A stretch of DNA of 64,000 nt from Rhizophagus irregularis. Lineage: Eukaryota > Glomeromycota > Glomeromycetes > Glomerales > Glomeraceae. Of the stretch, positions 1-11,307 are shown piece after piece. A model generated the notes under the pieces. It saw only the letters and a list, made by a program, of their open reading frames with translations. It was not told the origin of the DNA and ran no database searches. The first letter of the stretch is position 1. Each line of letters opens with the position of its first letter. The DNA lies in NCBI RefSeq assembly GCF_026210795.1, contig NC_089455.1, forward strand, positions 2,914,001-2,978,000. Direction: 5' to 3'. A program made the position numbers and the translations under genes.

Positions 1-179
1 TTACAATATAAGAGTGTAAGAACTATTTAAGGATTTGATCTTACAGCTTTATATATCATCCAGTCAATGTCATATAATGATAATTTTACTAAACAAACTT
101 TATTTACAAAATTGTCGTTACATAGTAAAATTCTGATCATATGGTAAGCTCAATCTGTAACTTATAATTTCAGTTTATT

Positions 180-864
180 TTAATCCATGTTATATACAAT
201 ATTAGTATGATACCTTGATTGTAGTCTAACTGAACTAGTACAATAGTCTAATTTTTTAAGTTCCTCTTTTACATTAAAGTTTGGTATGTAAAAAGATTTT
301 ATACCAATTAACATACTTTTTGTAACAAAATTAGTAAGCTCATTTAAAGATACTTCATTACCCTCAAAAGATTCTTTATATACACAAGAAAGATGTGAAG
401 CAAGAATCTGTCTGCAATCATTTTCAGTAATAATATCATTTAACAAACTTTCGAATTCTTCTAACTTAATATTTCTAATAAAAAAAAAAATTAAAATTAA
501 AAATATAATATACTTTCAGTTATTAATTTTAATTTCGCATTACCTAAAATAACCCTCAAGATTTCGCGCTTTATTTAAAATTTCTTTTTTGTAATTATAC
601 CTAAAATCTGAAAATTTTCCCTTGCAAATTTTGATGTATTCTTCAATTTGACTATAGTTCATTGCAGGATTTATTGATTTTAATAATATTTCTAAGAAAT
701 CGTCTGAAGGGCTTCTTGTTTTTAAGAAAAGTAATTTTAATTCATCAATCAGAATTTTGTTAAATTCTTCCTTAATATATTATTAATCAAATAATCAAAA
801 TTAGTAATTTTTTTTAAAGAAAAAATATGAAATTTTGTTTAATTTGCTTTTTTACCTTATCCAT
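180..864 (-). CDS. Hypothetical protein, 3 exons, 176 aa
   Basis: I do not recognise this protein. Three exons join in frame on the minus strand: 864-856 (nine bases, Met-Asp-Lys), 770-544 and 474-180. Both introns begin GT and end AG, and the exon lengths (9, 227 and 295) sum to 177 codons including the stop. The start was chosen because the only ATG upstream lies directly before a GTAAAA donor. The product is mostly charged and probably helical (for example EEFNKILIDELKLLFL near the N-terminus and KLEEFESLLNDII in the middle), with no signal peptide, membrane segment or obvious catalytic motif. It stands alone, with degenerate sequence downstream on the other strand. The tiny first exon is the least certain part. 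Confidence 0.55.
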
Positions 865-1736
865 TTTGTTTTAAACCTGGTAGAGAATACTCTGTCGCGT
901 TTATATTTTTAAAATATTATGATAACGTAAGTATCTGCACTAATACAAAATTGTACACCATCGTGATTATAATTAAATGACAAGCACTGCATAAAATATC
1001 ACCCTTTAGGCGTACCCACTTTAGGTATTTTACTCGATATAAAAAATTTCCCCTGGCTTAAGACCCGAATATAATTCACTGAAGTTTTGTATTAGAACCC
1101 GGGTAGTATTTATATAAATTATATAAAAAATAAAAACTAACGAAATTCAATAAATAAACTGAATGCTGATTTTAAAATAATCCTATGACTTGTGCAAATA
1201 TATATGTGGCTTTGATTTTATCGTGACATATACGTAATTAAATTTTTTACTAAATCATTTTGTTCGAATTTAAATTTCACGAATTCCCCGAATTTATTAT
1301 ATCTTACTGATTTGGTAATTTTATTGTGTTACTCTTCCACTTCATGTAACATTTTTTATTATATTATTTGTAGATTTTTTTTTTCTTCTCTCAAAGCCCC
1401 TGAATACACAGATAGAACCCAAATTTTCGGGTAGTTCTGTCACATGTTTCTATGGTTTCTGACATAATGTTTAACCATTTTGATACTATAAAAACCGGTT
1501 TATACTAATTTGATTCTCTAAACAGGTAATTATGTTCTGACAACATAATAGCATTACTAATCTCTATTATACCTTGAATGCTTGTTTGAAGGCGTTACTT
1601 TCGCGTACAGATTTAGTTCAGAATTAAGGGGTTCGACGTACAAAAATCCATATCAGGAATGTTCGATGTACTTTTTATTATTTATTATTTATCATTTATC
1701 TCTTTTTTCTTTGTCAATAAATTTAATCATAAAGAA
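865..1736. other. Intergenic, no gene seen
   Basis: AT-rich spacer between the minus-strand gene and the broken plus-strand gene. No open frame or RNA gene is supported. A short motif with GTTCGA and GTAC recurs twice near 1631 and 1662. Confidence 0.5.
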
Positions 1737-3530
1737 TGAAAGTAGTAAGTAATTCAAGTTCATCCAAAAAAAGTTTACAACAAAAAAAAACTTGATTATT
1801 TTGGAATAACAAATAACTTTATTCAAGGAAAAGGAAAAAGCACTGCATCTAATACTGGTGAAAATGTCGCTCTTATGTATTAATTTAAACGTGTAAAATA
1901 ATTAAGTAATTTATATTAAATTTTAGTAGTTCAAAGTGAAAATTTATCAGCCAAAAGAACTCGAGATGAAAATACAGAACAAAAGATAGTAGAAATTTTT
2001 CAAAATCTTGTTCTATCGGGAAAATTTTTATTTAAAAAGATTTTAGAGGATAAATCCTACGATTTATTAGTGATAATAAGCATGTTTATTGTCAAAGTTG
2101 TCAAAAATTAATAACTCTGCACCGTTTAGTGATGGAACCAGATTAAAGGAACATATTATTACACCAACACATATCGAAAATTCCAAAATAACACAAGAAA
2201 TTGAATCAAAAAGAATGCGCACCACCTTTTTGACATCATTTTTTAATGATAATTATAATACGCCAACAATGAATACTGGTATCATTGATTTGACTGGGGA
2301 TCAACCAACTAAAATTCTTTTAACGAATCAAATCAAATACCCTTAAAGATGACACAGATTTTTTGGATTAAAGTATGCTATTTTTGCAAAATATGACACT
2401 TTGAAAAGTCAAAAGTTCAATATACAATTCTCCGAAATGATGATTTATATGATGGGTCAGATCAAGCAGAAGGTTATTTCAAAAGCATGAATGAAATGTC
2501 TTGGGTATTGTTCCAAAAAATGGTGTTACAAATATTACTTGTTCAAATTGATTGTGCCATAATATTAAATGCAAATGGAGAATTCACGTGGTAATCGTAT
2601 ACTTGTGCTTTCCTCATATAATCACGATTAAGAAAAGTTCGAACGAACTTTTCTTCCTTATCGTTGAAGATCTTTAATCACAAGACTTTGAAGAAAAGTT
2701 CGAATGAACTTTTCTTCCTTATCCAGTAATATTAGTCAAAATCATTTAGACCAATCAAAAAACTCCGGCACATTTAATAATCACGATTAAGAAAAGTTCG
2801 AACGAACTTTTCTTCCTTATCATATTTTAGGATCTCCCTATTGATAGCCATAATATCGAAGACTGTGCAGCCGATAACAGATTCAATTCGTCATGAATAT
2901 AATCAGGTGCCTAATTTCAATAAATGGATCAATTTTTCTTTTGATGAACGCTCATATTAAAAACAAGAAAGTCGTCAAACAAAGTAATTACTCAAGTACT
3001 ACAAAAAGAAGGTTCTTGATTCCAAATATCATCAACTAGTAAAACTTATCTGGCATTAGAACCCTTTTGGAAGAAGTGGAAGAACATGGAATTACAGTTG
3101 GATGTTGGACTGTAATCGATATATGGTGAATAAAACTATGGATGAAAAACAACTTATATTTATTGGGATGGTCCAATCAGTTACAAAAGTTCTAGATAAA
3201 ATATAACGTAATGTCGCTACAATGGGGACTTTCGTTGATTTACTTGTAATACTTATCTCAATTAGCACCCTTGCTGTAAGGTGGATCACATTTAACCTTG
3301 CGGGTTCAACAATAAGATTTCTTCAGAAAGTGCGAAATTACAGTGAAAATTCTTGTGACCTCTTAGGAATTAATACCTCAAATTTTATGAATCAATTAGT
3401 AAATGGCGATGTGCATATGACTATATGGAACCAACTATATGTGCGAAAGATCAAACTAAGATTGCTGAAATGATTGAAGTAGAACACCGTCGTACTCGGT
3501 TCTCATAAATATACCTAAAAACGTGACTTA
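1737..3530 (+). pseudogene. Degenerate zinc-finger-like gene, possibly transposon-derived
   Basis: Coding-like stretches occur in different plus-strand frames. One near 1770-1880 reads KLDYFGITNNF after a one-base shift. One near 2060-2130 contains HVYCQSCQKLITLH. One at about 2089-2346 contains RLKEHIITPTH. If the frames are considered together, a Cys-x2-Cys followed by two spaced His suggests a BED-like or related zinc finger. Further fragments reach about 3473. Stops and shifts between them mean no full product can be made as read. Three hairpin repeats are inserted around 2620-2821. A transposase-associated origin is inference; no transposase catalytic core was found. Confidence 0.4.
2620..2821. 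repeat. Three copies of a short hairpin repeat
   Basis: Copies at 2620-2662, 2691-2723 and 2779-2821 share AAGAAAAGTTCGAA followed by the mirrored arm and CTTCCTTATC. Each contains a 10-bp inverted repeat, GAAAAGTTCG against CGAACTTTTC, around a two-base centre. Copies 1 and 3 also share the leader AATCACGATT. Copy 2 has one arm substitution (GAATGAAC). Confidence 0.85.
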
Positions 3531-3981
3531 CTGTATTTAATGTAATAACATCGTTCAAGTTGTTCTGAAGGTAGCGAGATTCGCAATGATAAAGAGATTG
3601 AATGATGAAATTAAATTCATATAAATTTTAATTTAACGATCTTAAAAATCTTGTTAAAAAAAATACATTAATCAAATGTAATTACTGTAAGTCACATGAC
3701 TGGTTGCAAATAAAAAATGTATAATCATTCTAATTGTAATTAGTGTAATAATTAGGTGTGTACTTTCTGTAATTAGTTAGTTCTAAATGTGATTAATCAT
3801 TCCCGAGATAATTGACTTGCATGTGATTATGTGAAAATTTTACATTATTTAAGAACGAATTCTAATCTGAATTTCTCTTTCAAAAAATTTGTTTCATTAC
3901 CTTACTTTGTTTCATTTAATACTTACTTTCCTTAACTCATATTACCTTCATTCCATCTAATCCACAACAAGGTTTCTCGAA

Positions 3982-5562
3982 ATGATTTCTTCAACAAGTA
4001 TGTTTAATATATTTGTATGACTGATATTGATTGGTATTTTTATTAATTTGATTTTTTTTTTTTAAGCTGCCATAGACAACAACAACAATAAAAAGAAAAA
4101 ATGATAATGATATTAAAAATACAAAAAAAACCAAGAAAGGTATATATAATATTACGAAAGATTTTGATATATTTGTATGACTGATATTGATTAGTATCTT
4201 ACTAATTTGGATTTTTTTTTTAAGGTACAAGCGACAACAATAATATTAAAAAAAATAAGAAAGGTATAATATTAGTATGAAAGATTTTACTCGGTTGGGT
4301 CATTAATAATTTGTTAAACTTTAGATAATGCCAAACTTGCGGAAACAGTCACTGATAAGTTGAATACAAATGTATTCAACGTCTCGTTCGCGCTCTGGAG
4401 CATACTAAAAGAAACCAATATTAAGACATTTACAATGAACGTTGAAACCAGGTTGATGCAATATACGAAATCAGATGGAATTTTGCACGTTCGATCAGTT
4501 AGTGATCTTAGGATTGTAGAGGCGAAAGTTAACGAGATCTCAATTCCATACAATTTTAGTCAGATAGGTTCGGAAAGACAAAAAGCCAGAGATCTCGGGA
4601 TTAGAGTTGAATATTTTGACAAATCTGTTAAACTGCTGAATACTACGGCTGAATTGGTTGCCAAAGACATATATCGGCTTCTTCAATATATCGAAAAGCT
4701 ACCCGAAAATCCTCCGACGAGAGATAATTTAATATTTAAACATTCCGGGGATTACAGGAATTGACTTATTGATTACTTAAACTTTATTAATCATAAGGAC
4801 GAATTTTCTATTTTTAAGGGTGCTCTTGCGGTAGAATTGCATAAAAATGAAAAGACTCCTTCTGGTACACCAACATCCATTGTGACTAATAATGATTTTG
4901 GAGACAGACAAGCGTCTGTAGAAGCTATATTAAATACGCCAAGCTATTCATTACAATCATTTTTATCTGTCAATGAAGGCGAAAGAATTTCTATGTTGAA
5001 AGCAGCTATTAATAGTTTATCAGCTCACGTTTGGCATTCAATCAATAGTTTGATAAAGGACTCAATTTCTCAAGAAGTTGCTCGAAGATATCAGCTCAGG
5101 TTCCTTGTTTCCATGGTGCAATCTTACAGAACATTGGAATTACTTTGTGCATTAAAACCTCGTAAACAAGGTTAAACCATTAAATCACAAGTTACAAAAA
5201 AAATTTTAAAGAGGAGTGATGGACGATTAAATGAAAAGGATTTGACATTAAATTTACAACGAGGATTTCGCATCGAAAGAGTTCTAAACGCCATTGGAAC
5301 TAAGTGGAACGTGCTAGATGCTATTGACACCCTTACACCTTGTTTTTTTACCAGTACGATCAACGGATGTACTAATTTCGAAATCTGGCTCGAAATTATA
5401 GTAAGTAATGAAATAATCTCATATAATGAGGCGGACAACAGATACAAGCAATTTAAAATGTCTTCAGCATACGATCGGGTTCAAAGTATCAAACAAGCAT
5501 GTGAGAACAATGGCGTTGAAATTCAACAGCCAAATGAGATGGATTTTAGTTTTGATTATTAG
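3982..5562 (+). pseudogene. Unknown gene with two in-frame stop codons
   Basis: One reading frame stays coding-like from 4325 to the stop ending at 5562 but is broken by TGA at 4762-4764 and TAA at 5173-5175. The three segments are in the same frame and continuous in character (for example SDLRIVEAKVNEIS, then SVNEGERISMLKAAINSLSAHV, then GTKWNVLDAIDTLTP), so this looks like one protein of about 410 residues or more with nonsense changes. A GT-AG intron fits immediately before 4325 (acceptor CTTTAG). An ATG at 3982 followed by a GTATGT donor may be the old first exon, but the small exons between do not translate cleanly. The family is not recognised. The alternative is a live gene with base-call errors. 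Confidence 0.5.
4008..4288 (+). repeat. Tandem duplication of an intron-exon unit
   Basis: Two adjacent units (4008-4166 and 4167-4288) share TATTTGTATGACTGATATTG, a T-rich tract ending TTTAAG, a run of GACAACAA with A-rich sequence, then AAGAAAGGTATA and GAAAGATTTT. In each unit the A-rich core is flanked by an AG acceptor and a GTATA donor, so a small exon with its flanking introns seems to have been duplicated. Confidence 0.7.
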
Positions 5563-6235
5563 ACTGTTTCCCCCCTCACAGCTTCATTATTAAGATATCA
5601 AACGTTGTATTTCTTTTTAAAAAACATATTTTGGGTTGAATGTGGCATATTTTTACATTACAGTGATAATAAGTGAATATTATTATTCGGGTTTTCGAAT
5701 ATTTTGTTATAGATCAATTCTATTAACTCTATATTATGTTGTTTTATTGCTGATTCTTCCCATAATACGCTAGAAAGTATTTTTGGTTTATTTTTAATAC
5801 AGTAAATAGGAAATGTTTTTATATTTTAATGTAAAATTTAATGTAAATAATAATGTAATATATTTTAGAGTAGAATAGTAAAAATAATATTTTTATTGCT
5901 AGTTGCGACATTTTATTGTAAAAATGCAAATCCAATTTTAGTTTTTCTTAAGTATTAATAAATAAATAAAAAATTTTAGTATTACAGAAAAATAAAATGA
6001 AAAACAAATGAATCGAATTTCTACTTTAATCAAATTAATTAGTCTTCGGAATCTTCAAGACGAGCCACCTTATTCTTTCACTTCCAAATGCTTTTCAATA
6101 TAGAACGCTCAATTACAGTATTAGAATCTTATTTATGTAATAAAAATTTTTTATGAAGGGAAATTTATATTTTTTACACATTCTCATAATATTAAAAAAT
6201 AAAAAAAAACCCAAAAGATTCGTACTCATACTTAC
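5563..6235. other. Spacer, mostly featureless; gene remnant at its right end
   Basis: AT-rich sequence without a supported gene. Near 6040-6130 the minus strand reads ARLEDSED followed by a stop, after an AG acceptor-like site. It looks like a terminal exon of the remnant to the right, but the frame is broken by an upstream TGA. Confidence 0.4.
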
Positions 6236-6552
6236 GAAACTTTAGATTTTTCCATTCTTCGGAAGCCTTTCTGAGACACCGAATCTATAAAAAAAGAAAG
6301 GAACGGTTAGTAAACCGTTCCATAATAATAAAAAAAATAAATAAAACCAAGATTCATATGAATCTTGGTTCTCCATTCGTTAGAAGCCCATAGTTCATTT
6401 CTCATTTTAATCAAATTTTTTGTGCAAATAAAAAAATATTTACCCATTGAATAACTTGAATAACTTGACTTCTCAATTTAAGATCATTCTTTGGTAATTT
6501 TTCTTCAGAATTATAATTTTCACAAAGATAAATCGCAATTGCGGTCACCACT
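6236..6552 (-). pseudogene. Exon remnants of an unknown intron-containing gene
   Basis: Two minus-strand blocks have good splice borders. Block 6552-6444 (acceptor TTTATAG, donor GTAAATA) reads VVTAIAIYLCENYNSEEKLP. Block 6284-6236 (acceptor TTTATAG, donor GTAAGTATG) reads CLRKASEEWKNLKF. No start codon or complete frame could be joined and the family is not recognised. The intron between them carries two hairpins. Either a decayed gene or a small gene with further exons I could not place. Confidence 0.35.
6300..6370. repeat. Two neighbouring perfect hairpins
   Basis: At 6300-6321 a 9-bp stem GGAACGGTT/AACCGTTCC encloses AGTA. At 6345-6370 there is a perfect 26-bp palindrome centred on CATATG with arms beginning AACCAAGATT. 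Confidence 0.85.
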
Positions 6553-7049
6553 CTATAAAAAATTTTTAATGAAAATGATACATTCACGGAAAAAAATATG
6601 GAAATAAACAAATTCATTCATTACGTACCTTGGAATTTAAAACACAGAACAACAACATTTTTACAGGATACTCCATAAAATAAATTTTTTTTCGCACTTT
6701 GTGTATCAAAGATCGTTTGTAATAAAGAAAAGTTCATTAATATAAATTTGTAAATTTATTAATAACTTTAATGACTTTTAACTTATTGGTTCAAATTAAT
6801 AAAGTTTTTATTCCGTTTTTTTTTGTCCAAGTAATAATGTTTTGCCTCCAAGATTAATTATACCGAATTTGCCACAATTTACAAAGTTAAAAAAAAATAT
6901 GGAAGCGGTTGATTTTTTTAAAAAAAAGATCGCATAATGCCCATAGCCCCATACAATAATTATTTTTATAATACTATTCGTGACTGATCTGTGATCTGTG
7001 TGATCTTGAGAAAAAATTGGACGGACAAAAAAAAATATCATAAAATAAT
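6553..7049. other. Spacer, no gene supported
   Basis: AT-rich sequence. A 77-codon minus frame at 6808-7041 is rich in Phe, Lys and Ile and shows no domain; I treat it as chance. Confidence 0.5.
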
Positions 7050-7256
7050 ATTATAAAGATATTGTAAAAAGAAATAATTTATTTATCGCACGTGCGATGC
7101 AAATTTTTATGTTTATCATTGCCATTTTAAGGGGGGTGGCGATGTATAAGCAGGTTGATCAACATAAATAATTTACAAAAAAGGAAAGTGGCGATGCATC
7201 GCACGTGCGATGAATAAATTTACTCTTGTAAAAAATATATATATATTTTTACAATA
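7050..7256. mobile_element. Small inverted-repeat element (MITE-like)
   Basis: The two ends are imperfect inverted repeats of about 45 bp. Each contains ATATTGTAAAAA at the outer part and TTTATYCATCGCACGTGCGATGC-like sequence inside, with the palindromic core ATCGCACGTGCGAT at 7085-7098 and 7198-7211. The centre (about 7110-7190) is short and non-coding. Boundaries are approximate and no clear target duplication was seen. Confidence 0.6.
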
Positions 7257-7703
7257 TTTTATAAATAACGTATTTACAAAAGTATTGTATTAGTATTATA
7301 TTAGTATTGTATTAGTATTGCAATTCACATAAAATAATAATTTTTTTTCATTATTCTTTTTATCATGTTGTTTTTATGTTGTTTAAGCATTTTATTTTGA
7401 CACCGTTTTTTAGATTATCTTTATTTTTATTGTTTTAATATTGTTATTATATCATACTATTACATATGGGCCGATCCTTGGAATCTAATTTTTTTACACA
7501 AAAATAATTTTATTAAAGCAAATATAAATTATCATTTATATAAGAATAATAAATTTATACTAGATAATGCAAAAAAAACTAATTAATTATATAATTTTTA
7601 ATTTTTTTTTAATATAAGATATCATTAAAATTTAAAAGATCAAATATAACTCTCATGACAAAATCATTGATAATTCTTCGTAGAAATAAGCTATACAAAT
7701 AAA

Positions 7704-8265
7704 TTTACATTCATTTGAAAGAGAAAATCGAGATCTATCTAATGAATCTAAAATCAAGTGAATTGAATCACTAGTTGTTCAGTAATCACGTTCAGTATAT
7801 TTATTGAATTTTATCTGAATTTGATCATTAATTACTTCACATGTAGTGATTCAATTTGAATGATCTTTGCTCCCTAAGGTGATGCCAACTTTTATCTTTA
7901 AAATAAATTTAAAATAATTCGTTTAATATATGTAGATGTTTAGAAATCATCAATTATATTATTAATATAAAATTTTATAAGTTTGATAAAATCTGATATA
8001 AAAAAATTTATTAAATACCTGTAGATGCAAGCTACACGAATGAAATTATATTCATTTGAAAGAGAAAATTGAGGTCTATCTAATAAGCCTAAAATCGAAT
8101 GAATTGAATCACTGGATTGTGAATAATTACGTCTAATATATTTATTTTTAATTTTTAAATTTGATTTGACTTTGATCGTTAATTACGCCTCATCCAGTGA
8201 TCCAATTTTCCTGATCTTTGATTCTTACGATAGAGCAAATTCTCAGCTTTCAAATGAATGTAAAA
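7704..8265. mobile_element. Foldback element with internal direct repeats
   Basis: The ends are a perfect 18-bp inverted repeat, TTTACATTCATTTGAAAG (7704-7721) and its complement (8248-8265). Inside, the left arm is repeated in direct orientation about 340 bp further on: CATTTGAAAGAGAAAAT at 7712 and again near 8050, and TTGATC-TTAATTAC near 7823 and 8175. Blocks with TTGAATCACT and AGTGATTCAA also mirror each other. No coding sequence. Confidence 0.6.
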
Positions 8266-9479
8266 TGATGACGTTAGCATATCTCCAGGAATAATAATGC
8301 ACGATTTTGTCACCTGCATAAAGTCCGATCTGAAAATTTTATTTCTTACCAAAAAATGCTTTCATAAGAGAATCCCAAATTCTTTTACTTTATTTAAAAG
8401 AGTTTATTTGCCATTTAAGGATTTTAATAGAATAAATCTAATAAAATAATTTTAAAATATAAAAAACAAATATATAATTAGTTATTTTGAAAAAAAAGAA
8501 TATCTTATTATTCATTTTACAACTATTTTACATCATAATTATTTTTTATTTGCATGTATTTTTTACAAAGAAAAAACAATAAATTAAAGCTAAAAATTAT
8601 GAAAAAATATATCTTATCTATGTATATAAAATATTAAGTTTTTTCTTTTACTTACCACTTAAAAATAACTGCTATATTTGCTTATAAACTTTTTTGTCAT
8701 ATTTAATAAAAGTGAATAGAAAAATAATGGAAAAGTGATGGGCAGTGATGGGGAAAAAGAAGTGGTTATTACCGTTATTTTTGAATATTGATTAAAAAAA
8801 TTTTTTTTATTTTTTATTAAATCTGAGTTACGTAAATATGTAACACATTTAATTTAGATTTGTGTAATGTTAATCTTACTAAAATATTAAATTTTTATAA
8901 AAATCTTAATTTAGACTAATTCCAAAAATCGGCACATATGATATAACTATATTGTAAAAATATTTTAAAAAAATTAGAGGTTTCAGCAAAGTAAAATTTA
9001 CTATTGAATATTTTTTTCTCATAATTGTTATATTAACTATTAAATGAATTTTTCTAAGAAGTTTTCTCATAACTCTGAATTCTTTTCACTATTTTTTTTT
9101 TTGAAATTTAGCAAAAGTATCTCAAACAATTACATCTTTCATGTAATAGAAAGCTTTTCAAATAAAGAATTATTTAAGTTTTGACAATAATAAATATTTA
9201 TTCTTAAATACATTTCCATAAGATAAAATTTTTTCTTTAGTATTTTTTTAAAAAAGCGAGATATTATGTTATTCTTTAAGTTATTGAATATTCTTTAAAT
9301 TTTTAATATTTATTAAATCCTAATTAAATGCAAAAGTTATCAAATTTTAAAACTTGGAGATTTTTCTAGTAAAAAACAAAAAAAATTCCTGAATTTAATA
9401 TCATATTAATTGATGATCAATAAAAATCTTTATTAATAAAATTTTATATAAGACCATATATAGTTTTGATTTAATTAAT
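8266..9479. other. AT-rich spacer, no gene seen
   Basis: Very AT-rich, with poly-T and poly-A tracts; no open frame of interest on either strand. Confidence 0.6.
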
Positions 9480-9640
9480 TGATAGTACACTTTAATAATA
9501 CATGTACAATAGGTGTTACAAATAACATATATATTTTATTTTGTTTAAAAGTAAAACAATTTGAAATATGTTAAAGTATATTGTACATAATATATGTATA
9601 GTAGGTGTTATAAATAATATGTATATTTTGACAAGTTTGA
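9480..9640. repeat. 123-bp minisatellite, partial unit 0
   Basis: Two decayed copies of the repeat seen at 15459 and 20879. Shared words are GTTTAAAAGT, AAACAATTTGAAA, TACATGTACA and GTTACAAATAACATATATAT. It marks the left end of the tandem locus. Confidence 0.7.
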
Positions 9641-10920
9641 TTTTATTTTATATTTAAGAATTTCTTGATTGACATCAAAAATGATTAATAATCAGATTCT
9701 GCAGATTCTGCCATAGTATTAACTAAAACTATGCTTATTAACTATAAGATGCATTTAATTTAGTGAATTTGCTAAATTAAATATTTTCATTTTTTTTTTT
9801 AAAAAAAAAAATAAATATCTAATTATATTTTAATAATTTAATTATTACTCTAATATATACATAATAATATAACATATTTTAAAATTTTCTTATATTATTA
9901 CATATCACTATATAGACATTTTTTTTTTTAATTTAAATCAATTTTCAATTTTATTAATTTTATATCAAAATATAGTTAGTTATATAAAATAAAAACTACA
10001 TTATATAAGTGTTAAAATTATTAAATTAAAATTACAGCATTATAAAATATGGATTTTACTATTTATTTTATATTATTTAAATATTTAATAAAATATTAAG
10101 ATTAGCATTGTAGATTTATGAATTACAATTTTTTTGTGTAATTTTTGTATATTTGGCATTAAAAATAATTAAGAATTACAGCAATTTAATATAAATTTTA
10201 TATGTTATAGTTAATTTTGATGGTAAGTATATCATATTATTATACTGTATATAATATATACAAAAAAAAAAGACATACTGTAATATATAATAAATGTTAA
10301 TAAATAATTTTTATCTCAGTTAAATATAAATTTATACATGGCACCAAATTATTTTGAACTGCCATAATTATAAAGTAAAATCCCAAATTCAATTATAGAA
10401 TTCCAAATTATTTTGGTACTTTATATAGTAAATTATATATAAATTTGATTGAATTACGACATTCTAAATTATAATTAAGCAGCAATAATAGTATTTTTTA
10501 AAAAATTAGAGCAAATATTAATTATAATAGTCATAATAATAATAATTTTTTGCTAATACAATTTTACATTTATAATTATATATATAAACTTATTTTAGTA
10601 AAACAAAAATAATATTGGAAGTTTGGAATTAGTAAATAAAAAAAATGATTTATTAATATAAGATTCTGGACATTACATATATAACTTCTTTTCACAAATT
10701 AACTCTAAATTTCAAAAAACAAATCTGATTATTTCAATATCCAGTAATTTGATTTATGCGAACTTTTTTCTATCTGTTTTGTAGTTCTTGTTAAGCTCTA
10801 TAAAATAAAAAAAATTGTATGAATCGATTACTGGAGATAAAAAAGCAAATTGGACTTTTCTTTTAAAAAGTTTCATTGTAACTTATATGCTAAATGCTTC
10901 TGTAATCCTATTAATATATA
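9641..10920. repeat. AT-rich tail of composite unit 0
   Basis: This stretch aligns by eye with 15920-18096 and 21200-22815. Anchors are CAGATTCTGCAGATTCTGCC, CTAAAACTATGCTTATTA, TGTATATTTGGCATT, AAATTATTTTGAACTGCC and TGATTTATTAATATA. It lacks the inverted-repeat elements found in the other two tails, so it serves as the uninterrupted reference. It carries the most C-to-T and G-to-A changes of the three. Confidence 0.7.
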
Positions 10921-10997
10921 TTAAAGTAACTCCTTTTACCCTAACCTTAAGTTACTTCAGATCAACATCACTCTAAAGATAATGCACCTAATCTAAA

Positions 10998-11210
10998 AGG
11001 ACACCGCCTACTACTAAGATATGTTACCGGTAGAAATTTCACTTTCATATGAAATACCCAGATTATTAAATTCTATCGTTAATTGATTAAAAAAAAAATC
11101 ATAACAATGTAACATAAAATTTCCTTTTATAGTAGGATCTTTAAAGAGTTTTATATGTAAACTTTATTTTAGGCCACAGGATGACCTATCTTAATAGTAG
11201 GCGGGGTCCC
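10998..11210. mobile_element. 213-bp hAT-like MITE with 8-bp target duplication
   Basis: The ends read AGGACACCGCCTACTACTAA (left) and, as reverse complement, GGGACCCCGCCTACTATTAA (right). They are flanked by identical 8-bp copies of AATCTAAA at 10990-10997 and 11211-11218. The target lies in a minisatellite unit whose intact form reads CTAATCTAAACTAA. An 8-bp duplication is typical of hAT elements; that assignment is inference, since no transposase is present. Confidence 0.75.
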
Positions 11211-11307
11211 AATCTAAACCAATTTTTTTACCCTAATTTTAAGCCACTTCAGATTAATTACTTTAGAAATAACACATTCAATCTAAACTAACTCCTTTTA
11301 CTTTAAT

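Noticed and set aside
2640-2720. Heat-shock elements in the GAAAAGTTCGAAC repeats
   Set aside because: GAA and TTC units do not keep the two-base spacing needed for a heat-shock element.
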